Notes: generated from the sequence alone by a model not told the origin. A DNA stretch of 64,000 bases from Labyrinthula sp. Ha (GCA_015227615.1 JAALGZ010000033.1:248001-312000), one strand, 5' to 3'; positions 12,801-26,900 are shown, counted from the stretch's first letter. Translations and numbers: made by a program.

Positions 12801-13712
12801 TTTTCGACCTTATGCTGTTTCACTTTTCTAGACCATCCAGTTCGCAGTACCATCCTTTCACTTACCGCTTAGCTTTCTTCTTACCCTCTATGGATCAGAT
12901 TCCTTCTTAAGCCAACCCTTCAACAATTATGCGAGTAGATATTAATTTTTTCTTTTAGAGCTCAAACAAATAGCTTATATTCAGTATTTTATCTGATACA
13001 ACTGTCGTTCTAATAGGTTTATGTTAAAATTTTCCTGCTAAAAATGAGACATCACATCATATTTATAATTCCAAATAGCATTACAGCCCAAGGGCGTACT
13101 TTCTTTCGAAAAGTGCATTCATTTGTACAACGCAAAGATACTTGTAGTGTTGATTATATTTTGAAACTCTTATGGCATTTTATACCTTTAGCTTAGTAAA
13201 GTGAATACCATGCCGCCGTCTGCTGCTCTAGAGTTAGTCGTTCACAAAGTACATCGAGTTCTTTAAACCCTTGCATTATGCGGCCTACTCAGAGGATGTT
13301 TGCCCTAGGAATCTTGGTTAGCTTAACTGCTATAATTTTTTGGTGCAGAATTAAGGATTAATCAGTATAATGGAGTTGGTTTGTTTTAGCAGCACATTTA
13401 CACCGTGTGCTTGAACTGGTCAACAGAGGATGGCGAAAGCCCTATGGTTTCGAGTAAGCAATAAGGTTTAAGAGTCTTTTCTTTATTGATATATTATGGC
13501 TTTGATATTGGGTTTAAAATACAATCATCGTGAAATTTTCAGCAACGATACAACGATGGCTTAAGAAGTTATTACTCTTTCGATCTCATCATGATTTCCT
13601 CGCCCAATGATATATAATTTTCAAACCACACTCTAAGCCCAGACAAGGCACTCATCATGTCAATAACTTAAAATACATAAGATTAAATTATGAATTTTGA
13701 GTTATATACTAT
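9871..13712. other. Spacer without recognisable gene
   Basis: No open frame with codon character or family motif is present on either strand. The only item noted is a weak U6-snRNA-like string at 13381-13443 (see findings). A few short TA-rich stretches occur, but no organised repeat was recognised. Confidence 0.45.
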
Positions 13713-15230
13713 TTATACGAGCTTTTGAAGAACAGGGTTCTTTAAAGAGCTCACAACTCTCCTAGAGAAGTTTGTATAAGGGGGATATCTAACAGCGAGC
13801 ATCTGTTTTACCACTGGCAAAGTGTCAACGTTTTGTGATTTTTCCAAAACAGCTTTCTCATGAGTGAAACACTTAAAGGAATATTCACCGTGGTAATTCC
13901 CCATCCCAGAATTTCCTACCCCACCAAAAGGCAGATGATGGTTACTCAAATTCAGTACTACATCATTAACACAAAGACTTCCACTTGTTGTCTTATACTT
14001 GACCTTTTCTATAAACTTCTTTTTAGTTGAAAAAGTGTAAAGCGCGAGCGGTTTCCCAGTAATTAAATTGTTTACAAAATCCAAAGCTTCTTCTTCGGTT
14101 TTGTATCTACATAGCGGAATGATAGGTCCAAAAATTTCATCCTGCATAACTCTAGCCTCAGCAAAACTTTTCAAATCAGACCCAAAATCTATAATAGTTG
14201 GCTCAATGTAAAACTTGCCGGATGCTTCGTTTACTACAGATTTCCCACCATATGCAACTTTATCCTTGTGTGCTTCAATTAAACCACTAACCCTATCAAA
14301 CCCACCTTTATTGATCATCCAGGCAAGTTCAGTGGAAGCCTCACTATCCTCACCGAACATTTTTTTCAGTGCTTTCACCATTTTCTCTATTAGTTTATCC
14401 CCGACTTTTTCTTCAACAAGAATAAAATCCGGGCGCACACATGTTTGTCCACCATTTAAACAGGCACCCCAAGTAAGTCTTTCCGCCGCAAGAGTAAGAT
14501 TAGAGCTTTTGTCAACAATCGCAGGACTCTTCCCTCCTAATTCAAGCACAACTGGTGTTAAATGTTTTGCTGCAGCTACAGCCACAATTTTTCCTACGAA
14601 AGCTGACCCGGTGAAGAAAATTTTATCCCACTTTTCTGCTAAGAGATCATTTGTAACTTCTGGGTTTCCCTCTAGTACCTTAAAACATCTTTTGTCCAAG
14701 TACTTAGGAAGAAGATCTAGAATTGTTTTAGAAGTTGCTTCGGCAAAACTCCCAGGTTTGAGTACTGCGCAATTTCCCCCAGCGATTGCACCTACTAAAG
14801 GCCCGAGCAGGAGATAGATTGGATAATTCCAAGCTCCAATTATTAAACAGCATCCAAGTGGATCTGCAACTGTGTAGTTCCAGGATATCGCAGTTGTGGG
14901 TGTTTGTCCTTTCTTCTTCGGTTTTATCCATTTGGGTAGCATTTTAATTGCATACTCAACTTCACTGAGCGTGGGATCAATTTCCGCGATATCCGACTCA
15001 AAACTATTTTTATGAAGGTCTTTCTGAAGAGCCTTCTGCAGCGCTTCTCTTTCATCAGTGATAAATTTCTTTAGTGCTTTGAGTTGGGCCAACCTAAAAG
15101 CAATCGGCGTTGAAACACCTGAGTTAAAGGTAGCTCTAAGATCCACACACAGCTCCTTAATTTCTTCCGTTGAAAGCTGCCCTTCAACAGGTTTTTCCTT
15201 GAACTTATAACGAGATGTTTCTTCACTCAT
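13713..15230 (-). CDS. Aldehyde dehydrogenase, ALDH3 type, single exon
   Basis: NAD(P)-dependent oxidation of aldehydes to acids. The 505-residue protein is full length for class 3 ALDHs. Visible hallmarks are GAWNYP with Asn135 (oxyanion), FFTGSAFVGK (nucleotide-binding loop, 206-214), VVLELGGKSP with the general-base Glu230, and NGGQTCVRPD with the nucleophile Cys264. FGPIIPL and the LPFGGVGNSGMGNYHG segment typical of ALDH3 lie in the C-terminal half. The protein ends soon after the catalytic fold with no hydrophobic tail, so unlike membrane-anchored fatty aldehyde dehydrogenases it is probably soluble. The ATG at 15228-15230 gives a normal family N-terminus. No intron is needed. The gene is isolated between spacers; a cluster of TCTCG motifs lies 80-540 bp upstream of its start. 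Confidence 0.95.
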   Translation of the reverse strand: MSEETSRYKFKEKPVEGQLSTEEIKELCVDLRATFNSGVSTPIAFRLAQLKALKKFITDEREALQKALQKDLHKNSFESDIAEIDPTLSEVEYAIKMLPKWIKPKKKGQTPTTAISWNYTVADPLGCCLIIGAWNYPIYLLLGPLVGAIAGGNCAVLKPGSFAEATSKTILDLLPKYLDKRCFKVLEGNPEVTNDLLAEKWDKIFFTGSAFVGKIVAVAAAKHLTPVVLELGGKSPAIVDKSSNLTLAAERLTWGACLNGGQTCVRPDFILVEEKVGDKLIEKMVKALKKMFGEDSEASTELAWMINKGGFDRVSGLIEAHKDKVAYGGKSVVNEASGKFYIEPTIIDFGSDLKSFAEARVMQDEIFGPIIPLCRYKTEEEALDFVNNLITGKPLALYTFSTKKKFIEKVKYKTTSGSLCVNDVVLNLSNHHLPFGGVGNSGMGNYHGEYSFKCFTHEKAVLEKSQNVDTLPVVKQMLAVRYPPYTNFSRRVVSSLKNPVLQKLV

Positions 15231-15308
15231 TAATTCTCTTTTTTCTTATGATTATATTTAACAAAAAACTCAAACTGGATACAGAGCGTTTCAATTCTAT
15301 TTTTTCCG

Positions 15309-15766
15309 ATCTCGTTTTGGTCCCCGCCTAAAAACCAGAATTGTTCACGTATGTTAATGACATATTACCATGGATTTCCACTTAGAATCTCGAGTTAGAA
15401 TTTTTCTATGCTCTTCTCGAAACATTCAATTGTCTCGCGAGATTCCATATATTTCTTGGTTTGGTTTAAATTTTACAGAACTTTTACTCGTCTCAGTTTC
15501 TTGCCTGGTGTTATAGTTATGAACCTTGTTTTTACTTGGAGATAAAAAAATATTCTTAAATAGATCAGCTTAACAACATCAACGAGGTTTAAGACAATTT
15601 GTTTATTTATTCAATTGCCCTCGTTCAGATTATCTATGAGTTTCGGGTAGAATTTTGTCAAAAATGATGGGAAATAATATATATATCTTAGATATCTAGA
15701 ATCTCGAGAATTCAATAATTGTCAAAATTTTACATCAATTATCTCGAAATGTTATTTATCGAGATA
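15309..15766. promoter_or_regulatory. Cluster of TCTCG/CGAGA motifs upstream of the aldehyde dehydrogenase gene
   Basis: TCTCG or its complement occurs at about 15310, 15388 (TCTCGAG), 15415, 15433-15442 (palindrome TCTCGCGAGA), 15712-15719 (palindrome TCTCGAGA), 15742 and 15760. By base composition about one occurrence would be expected in this length. The position upstream of the minus-strand ALDH start suggests cis-regulatory sites, but the same core also occurs singly elsewhere in the window, so function is inference only. Confidence 0.3.
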
Positions 15767-18700
15767 CCGGGAGTTCAAGATTTTATGTAAATATCCCTAC
15801 ATATTACCAAGATTAACAGTAATAGCGCCAAAGAAGTTGGTAAATTTCTGAGGGGGTCGGATATAGTAGTTCAAGATTTCATTTATTTTCTTACAACCTA
15901 TGAATATGAGTAGAATGTGAACAGTTAAATAACAATAGCATCATATTGAGACAATTGTAAATGGGGGTTTAAAAGAAAGAATAAATTCAAGATAACCTTA
16001 TAAGATTAGGTTGAGCTTTCAATAAAATGAATATCTTGGGTAATGAAGAATAAATAAACAAAGAACACGCTATTGCAAGAGATACTTAACAGAGTTAGGC
16101 ATTCGTACTGACGAACTTATCAAAGGTCAAAGTATTCTTATTTTAATTCTAAGTATCAATGAGAGATTTGGCATAGCAATATATATATATTAACTAGTTC
16201 TGACTCTATTCTGATCTTTAATTGATAAGGAATGTTAAACAAAATTACTAGGGTTGTTCTTAATGTTTATCAACAGAAAAACATAGTAAAAAAGGGACCA
16301 AGGAAAAAAGCACCCCAGCGTGATCACCAGATTGAACTTTTCTAGGAACGAGGTACAAGCTTTCCGTTTACTGAATTTAGCAACGGAGGCTGATTCCGCA
16401 TTTAAACCTGTTACCTTATACTGATAAACAGCCATTCCTTTTCATCCCATGAAAAAGTCCTAGAGCTGCAGGAGGTTGAAAGGAAAGGAGTAGAGTTTTT
16501 AACATCACCAACTACTCTACATTGATCAGGTTAGGTGCCCTAGATTGATAAGAAAAGCTATTGTAGAAATTTGTTAATGCGACAATATTCATGGTTTGGG
16601 CATAATAGCGACCTAAAAAAAAATCTCTCGCTGCTCAAAGCTAAATTATACATGGAGATAAGACAAGTATAGAAGAGTGACTCTAAAGGAGCTTATATCC
16701 AATTGGAACAAGTTTAAGAATAAATACACAAAAGAACCAGGCTCTTTAACCTAGAGACTGTTCCCTTTCTTTACTCTTTATACTGATAGTACATCTAGGC
16801 ATTTTGCACGGACCATTAAAAACAACGGTATTTACCCTTTACAGCCTCAATGCATAGAGTTCTCGTCCAGCAACGACAAACCTTGCATAAATCTCAAAAA
16901 TACATGGCTCCAATTTATCAGCCAGATGAAAGAGAATACAGAAAGTAACAACAAAATGAGGGATAAAATGCTGGAAAAACTTATTTCAAGACAACTACAG
17001 AGACAAACTGCTAGAAGTGTATCGATAGTCCATCACATCTGCTACCGTAAGCATCTCAGTTAGTGTCCTTTCTCCGTGATGATTTTTCCTGCAGGAGATG
17101 GAAAAAATCCCTTTTGTTTATTATCGCCACTAGGGTTATCTTCAATTTGATTCATCATTCACAACCGAATACTCTTAACACTTTAATTTCTAGTGATATT
17201 GGTTAACTGAAACGTCTATAAACTCACAAACGGCAAGCCTTCCTCAATAGAGATAACGTTTTCATGATCTCAGTGCTAGGCACTCCTAAGTTACTATTCT
17301 TGGCATCAAACTCCATTTCAATGCTTAACTTAAGAAAGTATCTTGAGATAGAAAGGCCCATAACAAAATTCTAAACCTGTAGTTGTCAGAGAAAAGTAGT
17401 TTCAAATAATAACAGAGATGCTTTGAGTTTGATTAGACGTTAAATCAACAATGAGCATTAACGTGTAACAGTCTTTCATGACAACTTAATTGGTATATCT
17501 CAAGGTGCTTGAGCTGCGCGATGCTCAATAAAGTTAACACCGAAAGGTGTACATACTAGTAGAGATCAAATATCCTTCATTAAGAACAACAGAGGAGTCA
17601 TTGTACATTCAATGTTATGGAAACATCTCTGTAAAAAAGCAAGTAATGAATTTCGTGTATTCAAATGACAATAAAGTCTATATATTGTGATACCCTCCGT
17701 TGGTAAAACTATCGGTGAAGTAATGTCTTTAGCTGTTTCTTGTATCGTTTAAATGAGGCCTCTTTGTTGGAAATAGAAATTCATAACGCAAATACTTTGG
17801 GCGACTTGATGAAAATATACCGGGTCTGGAGATAGCATATTTTTTTAATCTTTAAAAATTATCTCGACTTTTTCTTGTTGTGTGACTATACACACAAACG
17901 GGAAAGGGTATTACATATTTGACGCGGAAAGTATCACAAAATATCTAAGGGCATGCGCTTTGCACGGCAGCAAGTCGTACAACTTTTGATAAGGTTAAAA
18001 TATCCTCAACACAATGTGTTATATTTCTCCTGGTTGAAAATTAAGTCATTTAACCGGCTTTTAAGTAACACTTGTCATACAAGACACAATTCAACCAGTC
18101 GATACGGCCACTCCTTCGTGCATATAGCCAATAATAACCAAGACATTGCGAGGAAGCAATATGAGTAGAATGATTTGGGGGAAATTAAATAAAATCACAG
18201 CTATTGATGACTGGGTCCCTATTTTTTCCACAATACTTACTCTGCTAGATACCTTTAACAACCCTCTTCGTGAGTTTGATGTCCAGCTTTTCACAATTTT
18301 TTAAAATGTTTGATGCCAAATAGTTCTTTTTTTGCATACAGTGAAGATCAATACGGAAAAGTATACTACTTTTATATTTAACTATAGCTACGAAATTTAA
18401 AATTTTCACTTCAATGAATTCATTTACTTGTTTCCAACCTTTCGCTTGTAAATAATAGACGTTTACAAAAAGGAAAGTGCTTTCGATCCCGAAATTATTA
18501 AATTAAGTAACACAAGAGTATATGAGAAATCAGGATGGAATTAGAAACATGTTAAAGATCGTAGTCTTAATAGATTTTCCTGTATAAAGTCAAGAAATAG
18601 GAAAATGAATATTTTGAGAACAACTTTGCTCAACAAACAAAAAACTCAATATAATCAAGGAAATGCAATAGCATAATGAATGAATCATCACCAAAAATAT

Positions 18701-21700
18701 AACAGAACTACAAAGTTCTATTAAAGTAATGTATTTTCATTTTTTCCTTCTCATGCGCATAATAGTTGTATTGACTTAATTATAAATCAATAACCAACTC
18801 TAATACCTCATCTATGCCATTGAAAATGCTGATCGTTAAGAACACTTTCCTCTCAGTATACTAAGTAATTGTCTAAAAAAACCCTCTTGCTACTACACTT
18901 ATGGTTTGAATGAAACATGAAAATATCTTTCTTGCAAGTTAAGTTTCATAGATACCTTTGTTGTCAGAAGCAATAATCCATTAAATCTGAGCCATGTTTT
19001 TTGTGAAAATATGAATGCCTTATTAGTGAGCTATTTAAAATATATAAGAAGTTTCATGGCACAAGTATTGCTTCATTGAATCTGGTTTAGGAAATATAAT
19101 GAAAAAGGTTTACAAGTCAATATTTTTCTTGCTTGTAAACTGAATATACGAAGTGATGATCTACACCGGGTTTACCTGTACGAACCAATCTTTCAAAAGC
19201 CCAAAAACAGATGCAAGTTAGTCGTATCACCTAAAGTAGCAAACATTAAATAATATTGAGCACAATGGAACTCTTAAGCAAACCAACAATTAGGCGGTTT
19301 ATTTATACATTTGTTATTAATATATAACAGTTTAAATTAACCATCCTCTCGACAACACATTTTTAGATTATAGTTATTAAAGTTTTTTTCATTTTCAATT
19401 ACTAATAAAAGGTATTTTTCATAGCACTTTCTATAGTCTTCTACTGATCTCTACTCTATTATTCTCATCAAATTCAACATAATTAACGAAATTAAATAAC
19501 ATAAAAAATTGTCTGAACTTTATCAAAAGATAATTTGCAATTTAAAGGCGGGAACTGGTTTCATATTGATACAAGTGGGAGAGAATGGGAAAGCAGGTGT
19601 ATTTTATTCATACAATATTCTCAGAAACTATCTCGCCTATTTAAGGTTTTAAAACAAAATATAAAGAAATAAAATATCTTTTAACTCTGTAACACTGAAA
19701 ACAGTTGTACGTATATCCAAGCCATATCCTTTTCTCGACCTTGGTTCTTCTTTCCAAGCCGTAACAGCGCTACTAGTGAACTTTTTTCCTAATAAACAAT
19801 TTTAGTTTCATGAACTCTAGTTTTGATTGGTCTTGACACGCAATAAGAAAGATAAAACTATTACAAATGACATAATTATAGAATATGTTTGTATGAAATA
19901 AAACTTTTAGGACCTTACTTTATATGTTATTGTCTGCTCTCAGTGAAAATGCTGCATAGTTAGCAGTTTTCTAAGTCATTCTCATAAAGAAGCATAATGA
20001 GTAGACTAAGCCTTAGCTTTCATATTAATATTAAAAGTATGTATGTATATCTTATTAAAAAATAAAAGGTTCATAGCTTCAACCCACAGGAAATTTAGAT
20101 TATATTAGCGGGTATTTGAGTCTTAGTTTTGCTCTTAAGCAGTTTTGGGTCTTCTTTAATTGCTGTATTATGTAATATATGAAAACATCAAGTATATTTC
20201 TAGAGGAAGCAGAATAGATTTACATTTAAATTCCAAACATATGATATTATTATGATTTTACGAAGAAGGTCGTTTCAAGATGAAATTTTTTCACATATTG
20301 GTTTCTATGACAGTGCTTTTCAAACCAAATATTAATAACATAACGAAGAACACAAACTCGTTAACCTATTAGTCGGGGTTTCTGTTCAAAGAATTCTGCC
20401 ACACTAGCACCAACCTATAATGAGAAATCAGTGACGCTAGTACTACAGCCACGATTCGAGAAGAATGCCCGGTATATAACTGTGGGTCATTCAGAATCTC
20501 TACTTCAAATCCAAGACCTAAGTAACTTTAGAATCACGTATTCATTGAAGACCACAAATTTTGATTTTCTAATATAGAAATAGGGGTATCAGATGTAAGC
20601 TGCAACATTTAATTTTAGCAACTTTTACCTTAACTTATTTAAATTTGGGATAATATAGGTGAATATAGGTTTCACGGACGTGCTCATGTTGCGAAGTGGT
20701 CATATTTGGCCAAGTATTATTAAGAGGGTGTAACTGTTTGTTTATTATGACTTCAGATACTTACCTACTTAGTATTCACTCAATAGAACCGTTTTTATTT
20801 TTCCTTGAGATGGTATACCAAATAATATGTCTAATCAGTTGAAAACGAAACGAGATGTGGAGAAACTAGCAAGACAGTTGTAAGGGCTACCCTTCTAGCG
20901 TTATGCCTTGAAAACATTTCGAAGCATTTCTGTGCTGTATACTTGTACATCACACATACATGGAACCTTAATAAGACATTCCGTACTTGTTCATACTGTA
21001 TCCTTAAGCATAAATGTCTTTTAAGTAGAAATGTAAGAATACATTGGTACGAAAATTGTTAGAAAAACAACTTTCCAACTGGCCGTTTTCTTCAAGTTTT
21101 CAGTGAAAGCAAATTTTTCCTTTTTTGTTACTCTAATCATCTCGAATTCCTGAAAAAAACTATTTGGTGAGATTAATAGCTATTACCTAGATAAATTTAA
21201 AAATTCATCAAAGTGTAGGTTAAGATTATTTAGTGCAATGTTTCTTATAGAGTCCACCCATTAGTATTTTATTTAACCCCGCACAATTCAGAACATATTT
21301 TATGTTCTACCACTAACTATAACTAGAGATCTTAGCTGACTTGCTAGAATTCTTTTAGCTGTTACTCTCTTTTTAGTTATTTATGATGAGAATCTAGCTA
21401 TTTCAGTTGAGCGTTGAAACTCTTTTGGATACCTGGGATTGCTCCAATTAGCCAAGAGCCTTTACTCTGTGCTTACTTCCTGGAAATCCTCAAGAATATG
21501 AAGATTTTGCTTTTTGGTTCTAAACTCTAAGCTATACCATCAACAAAATAATTAACCAGTGGTAATAAAAATGTACACGAAGTATATGGCTTCTGTTTTT
21601 TGTTTTCGCCGGGTTGAATTTTCACTTAACTAAGCATATTCTTTACATTTCTTGCTAAAGTTGTGTCAATTGTGTATTTTTTGATTGTTAATTCTCCTAT

Positions 21701-23986
21701 AGTGGGGGATGCCTTAGCTTATAATAAATACAAAATTTCCCATAAAGAGGAAACATTTAATTATTATCTGTTAAACTACTATGAAATCTGTTTTCTCTGC
21801 GCTTCAGTAGGTTAAGAAATATCTTATATTCCCAAAACCGTATTCTATGAGGGGATAATAGGAAGAGCAATATAATTTTACTATATTTCGACAATTTACA
21901 TTTGAAACCCACTTTACTGGCAGTTTCTTTTTTTTATTCAAGACGGAAATATCGTGCTCGATGCTGCAGCGGAATGGGAGATATATTTTTTACGTCCAGC
22001 GTTCTCGTATCGCCACAAGAGAAGTTGTTGGGAAATTTCAACCATCTTTTAGATCTAAAGGTATCAGGAAATTAGTTGGAAGCATAATATGCTTATCATT
22101 CAAAAAATCATAAGTCTTACATTAGTAGAAATCTATGCTATGAAATGTCCAACTTGGCTCATAGTAGCAATATTTATTAGAATAATTCTTACTTCTCGGT
22201 CCATGAATACCAGTTTGACATCACATAATGATAGTAAAAAGTTACCAACAATGTTTTCACCAACCATTCTGGCATTGATTTTGCTTAATAGGGCTCTAGC
22301 CAGGTGTGAATCCTATTTTCGGCAACTTGGTTAGAAAAGTCATCCGTTTTATTTTTCTTGATTTATGTTATTTTTCTTGGACCTATTGGAATGTTTGAAT
22401 ACAACTTGAGATCATAAGGAGGATAGCACTGAGAAATTAGCCTTTCTTGCATCATTTGGGAGTTGAACCAAATGAACTTTCTGCTAAAAATGATGCGTTC
22501 TTATAAAAACCCACGACTTAATTCAAGCAGCTACTTAACGATAAGGGAAAAATCAAAGTCTATCCAGCAGTTCTTGACAAAATGTCGAGTTCTTCGAGCA
22601 TTGGCTGCATTGGAAGCGGGCTTATTAATGTTCACTAACCTTTAATAATGCACTCATGTGAGAATCATTTCTAATCATGAGAGTATTTTGCTAATACACC
22701 TCCCTAAAGCTTTGTTGATGGTTCCCCCACTCTTTTGAATTATTGTTGATTGTTTCATGAGTTTAGGTGCCTTGGAAAGTCACATAACCAAATTTAATAG
22801 AAGCAGAACGTGTTCAGAACAAATATTATAAAATAGTAATTAATTGATTAGAGCCATTTCCATTTGAGGAATCCAATTTTCAGTATAATCAAGAGCATAT
22901 AAGAAAACAACAATCTATCAGCAACGCAACGATGCTGGACCCCTATTCGGAACTCAGCACTAACAACACCAAATTCCGCTCTACATTCTTTTTTGTTTCT
23001 ATAAAATCAAAGAAAATTAAAAGCAATACCCTATATATGAAATCCAAGACTCAAGAGCAGTATATTATTTGCTTAAAAGTGAAGTCTAGTTTAAAGAAAA
23101 GAGTTCAAGTGAGTACTCTGGCCCGTAAATTGAAGTACGCACTGCATTGAAATATCGTATTGTTCTTATGCGACTAGAATACTGATCTTGAAGCAGTACA
23201 ACTAACTAAGTTTAGTGACTTGATATTAAAGTTCCTTATGGGAATATTTATAACGGTATATATCGCCGCGTGTACAATATAAGGGCTTTACTGTAATCAC
23301 GATAAACCAAATCAAAAGGTTTCCACCCTTAACGGTTAAAACGGTTCTTAGCGAAAAACTGATGAACAGGATTAGTACGAACACCTTAGAATATTCGTTT
23401 CCATTTTATAATTAAAAATAAATAACCATTACCAAAAACTGTCAATTCTTTCTTTGAGTGAGCAAAAAAACACACAACGAGTAGAAATGATAAAGAGTTT
23501 GCTATCAATTGTAAGTAAGACTTCCCTCGAACAACTTCAAACATGGTTATCTACTAGTTCTTATTACTTTTATTTAGCCGAGGTGTTTAGTATATTGAGT
23601 TCTTTTTGTAATGAAAATTTATAATATTTGCATTAACTAAGCACTTTATCCAAACATAATTCTCAACAAGATTATCAAATTGGAACTATATTCTATGACT
23701 AAACAAAATTAAAAAAAGTTCATTATTAACGGTACAACCATTAATTTATTATCGGCATAAATGAAACTTAGCGAAATACCGATAAATATAAACGAGCAAA
23801 GTAAAATTTTGATAGACACCGTTTAGCATGATAAGTAACCCTACTTGATATGTACTTGATAAATCATATCATCAATAAACATTTTTTTTATTTACGCTGT
23901 ATTTCTGAAAAAATAAAACATTGTAAAAGAATAGTTGAAAATTGAAAGCGTTTCAATTGATTTAATAAACATAAGAATATTAAAAG
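15767..23986. other. Long spacer without recognisable gene
   Basis: Over 8 kb of A+T-rich sequence. Open frames at about 17953-18168, 22089-22334, 22463-22645 and 22932-23150 are short, motif-free and have no continuation through plausible mini-introns. A region around 16560-17100 has a mildly coding-like + strand (for example QQRQTLHKSQKYMAPIYQP near 16870) and may be an old element remnant that I cannot classify. Confidence 0.4.
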
Positions 23987-26900
23987 ATGAAAACAAGAAT
24001 TGAAAGTTCCAACAATTCAAGTCAAAATAAGGTTCTTCGTGAGACAGATATTGGGAATAATAAGGAAGTTTTACGAAAGTTTAGAAAGCTAAGAAAAACT
24101 AGTGCTTCGCTTGAAGAAAATCAAACAAGTGCTTCTTCACCTATAAAATCTATTCAACCTTACGCAAAGCTTAAAGAAAAAGTGGAGTTAAATGTAGGAC
24201 TGCGAAATCTCACTTTTCGAGAAACTTTGGTTATTTTCTTTCTTATTTTAGTTCCTTTGGGTACTTTGACAGTATTCTTGTCCATGTTTTTCATACATAT
24301 AGTTAAACACATTGCTCAGAGGTAATGACGAAATATTTTCTCAAGACTTACCAATTATACAAGTATTACTTTCTTTATATAAGCAATTTTTAGGGAGATA
24401 TAGTACTTCAGCCTTTCTCTTTATCAAAAGGAAAATCTGTTGATCTTCAACTTTCGTTTTCAGAGCCTGGAATTAAAATTATATCTGCAGAAACAGTCAA
24501 TGGTGAAGATGGACTTGTTCAAGTTGATCCTTTATTAACTATTTGGAAAAGACCATCTGAAGTAATTCGTACTGTAGATAACATTGGACCAAACTCTCTT
24601 AACGCAAACTTAGTATATCTCTTCTTCGATCTAACATTCAGGTTTTTATAATAGAGGATAAAGATGATCTCTTTAATTATGTTGCTCAAATCTCTGCAAT
24701 TTCTTCATCCCAAAGTGGAAACTTCACATTAACAGTTCTTTCAGTTTCACCCATAGATATTTTCACTGAGACTCCTGTTTTGCTGGATTTAGCAAGACCA
24801 GGAGGAAGAAATGGAAGAAGTGCAAGACTTAAAGAAGGAGAATGTTATTTAATATTTGCATATAGTAATACTTCTTCTTTTGAAGATTTATTGAACACTG
24901 CTATATATGTTCGATCCCCTGAAGTATTTTTTTCTTATATTTATCCATAGGGAGTGGTTTTAGCTACAAATTTCGGAACTTCTTCAATTGACTTTTCTGC
25001 TCGAATATTGTTTCAAGCGGCTGAAACTGGTGAACATTTGTTTGAACTTGATGCTGTGGAAAATGATGGAGATGATTCTGTTGAAGAAGCAACTTGTATT
25101 TCAATATTTTTTATTTTATGTCTAGTGTTTTATTCAGTTGTTTCTCCTGCAGCAGTTGATTTGAGTACCTTATCTGAAATTCGAGGCGATATTTTGTCTG
25201 CAATGTCACAAACTTACTTTGTTTCTTTTGAAGAGGATTTAGAATATGAAATTTCCCTTGATAGTTTTTTTTTGGATGAGTTTACACAGTTAATTGATAG
25301 AACCCTACTTGAAGAAAATGTAGACATTAGACTTCCACGTTTTCCACCTAGTTTGACATTGAGGATTGAAGATCCAACTACTTCAGAGTTGCTAATTCAA
25401 GAAGAAACACGTTTTGACTATGAATTTTCTTTGGACGGAAATGTCGTTGAAATGAACCCAGTTAATATATCTGGAGTTTCTTTTATATTTGCGTCCAATT
25501 TGGGATCCCCTCTTCTTTTAGAAGTGTTTCCAACTAATGTATTTTTCTTTTTTGTATAATTTCTAGCCTGAATATTACACAGAAAACTTTCATCAAGCTA
25601 TTGGATCCTTTAATATAACTTTCTCTTCACGATCTATTCAAAGCTCTTTAGATTCCGTGGAACTTGTAGATCCCAATGATCCATACAGAGAATGTTATCA
25701 GAATCCTTTTGAACTATTAGCTGCAGGATGCAGTTCTGGAGTATATTTATACTGTCGAAATAATGTTGATCCCTTCGTACTTTTTATTTTATCTCTTTCT
25801 CTAGAGCAACATTTATGAGTCAACTATAGATCAAGCTCTTGATATTTGCATTTGTGTAATTTACATGTGTCAAGAATTACCAGGAAGTGAAACTGGTGGC
25901 GATCAAATATCAGGTTTATTATTATTCCTTGATATATTTATTCTTATTGTTGCAACCATTTTTTTATCAACTTTATGCTACTTAATATACGAATATAAAA
26001 TGTATACCAAGGATGATAGTATTTCTCTTTATTTATTTTATTTGTAGGCATTGGTTGGAAAATCCCGCATAAAGTTTCTTGGATTCTTTCTATTTTGTTT
26101 TTCATAAACATCTTGTTTTATTCTTCAACTGGGATTGCCTTGGGAAACTTTTTTAGTGACTTGAATGATATGAGTAATGCATATGTTAGCCAGGAAGAAG
26201 GAATTTTTCAAGATGATGATTATTTATTTTACGCAAATAATCCTTTTGATGCTGTGTTTGATTACTTAGATGGAATTCGCAATTCTGAAGATGATACAAC
26301 TATTGCTTCATCTGCAACACCGTTTCTTAATGAAGATGCACAGAATATTTTTGACAATATAAGAATTGACTTTGAAGTTGTTGGTGATATTTTTGCTTAT
26401 TCTCAGGCTATATTAGAATCTCTAGCTATGATTTCCTTCATAGAAATTTCCATTGCTTGGGTGTATGTAACTTTCTCTGCATCTGCAGTATTAAGACAAA
26501 AATCAGAAAAACAGAAACGTAGGGTTGTTTTTTATATTCGTATTTTTCAATTCTCTGTCGGATTGACTATGTTATGGTATACTTTTGCTAGATTTATTTC
26601 TCGAGGAAAAATATATTCGAATCTTTTTTTTTACTTGTATGCACTGACAGCTGCATTAGTTGGATTTCTTTTATTTTACGTAATCCTTTTATTTCGTAGA
26701 GCTGCTTTACCTGGTATAGAATACGAAACGTATTTTTTCTTGTTTTTCTTATTCTTAGTGCATCACGAATACCATCAAAATTATCATATTCTACAAAGAG
26801 AAAAACACTTCAAGATATTATTAGGCCGATAGAAAATGCTGCACTTACTTTAATATGCTGCGTTAGTGGAATTACTATTTCCAATATTTATTTTGGCATT

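Noticed and set aside
14215-14817. 200-codon open frame antisense to the aldehyde dehydrogenase
   Set aside because: Codon shadow of a conserved enzyme on the opposite strand; no motif of its own.
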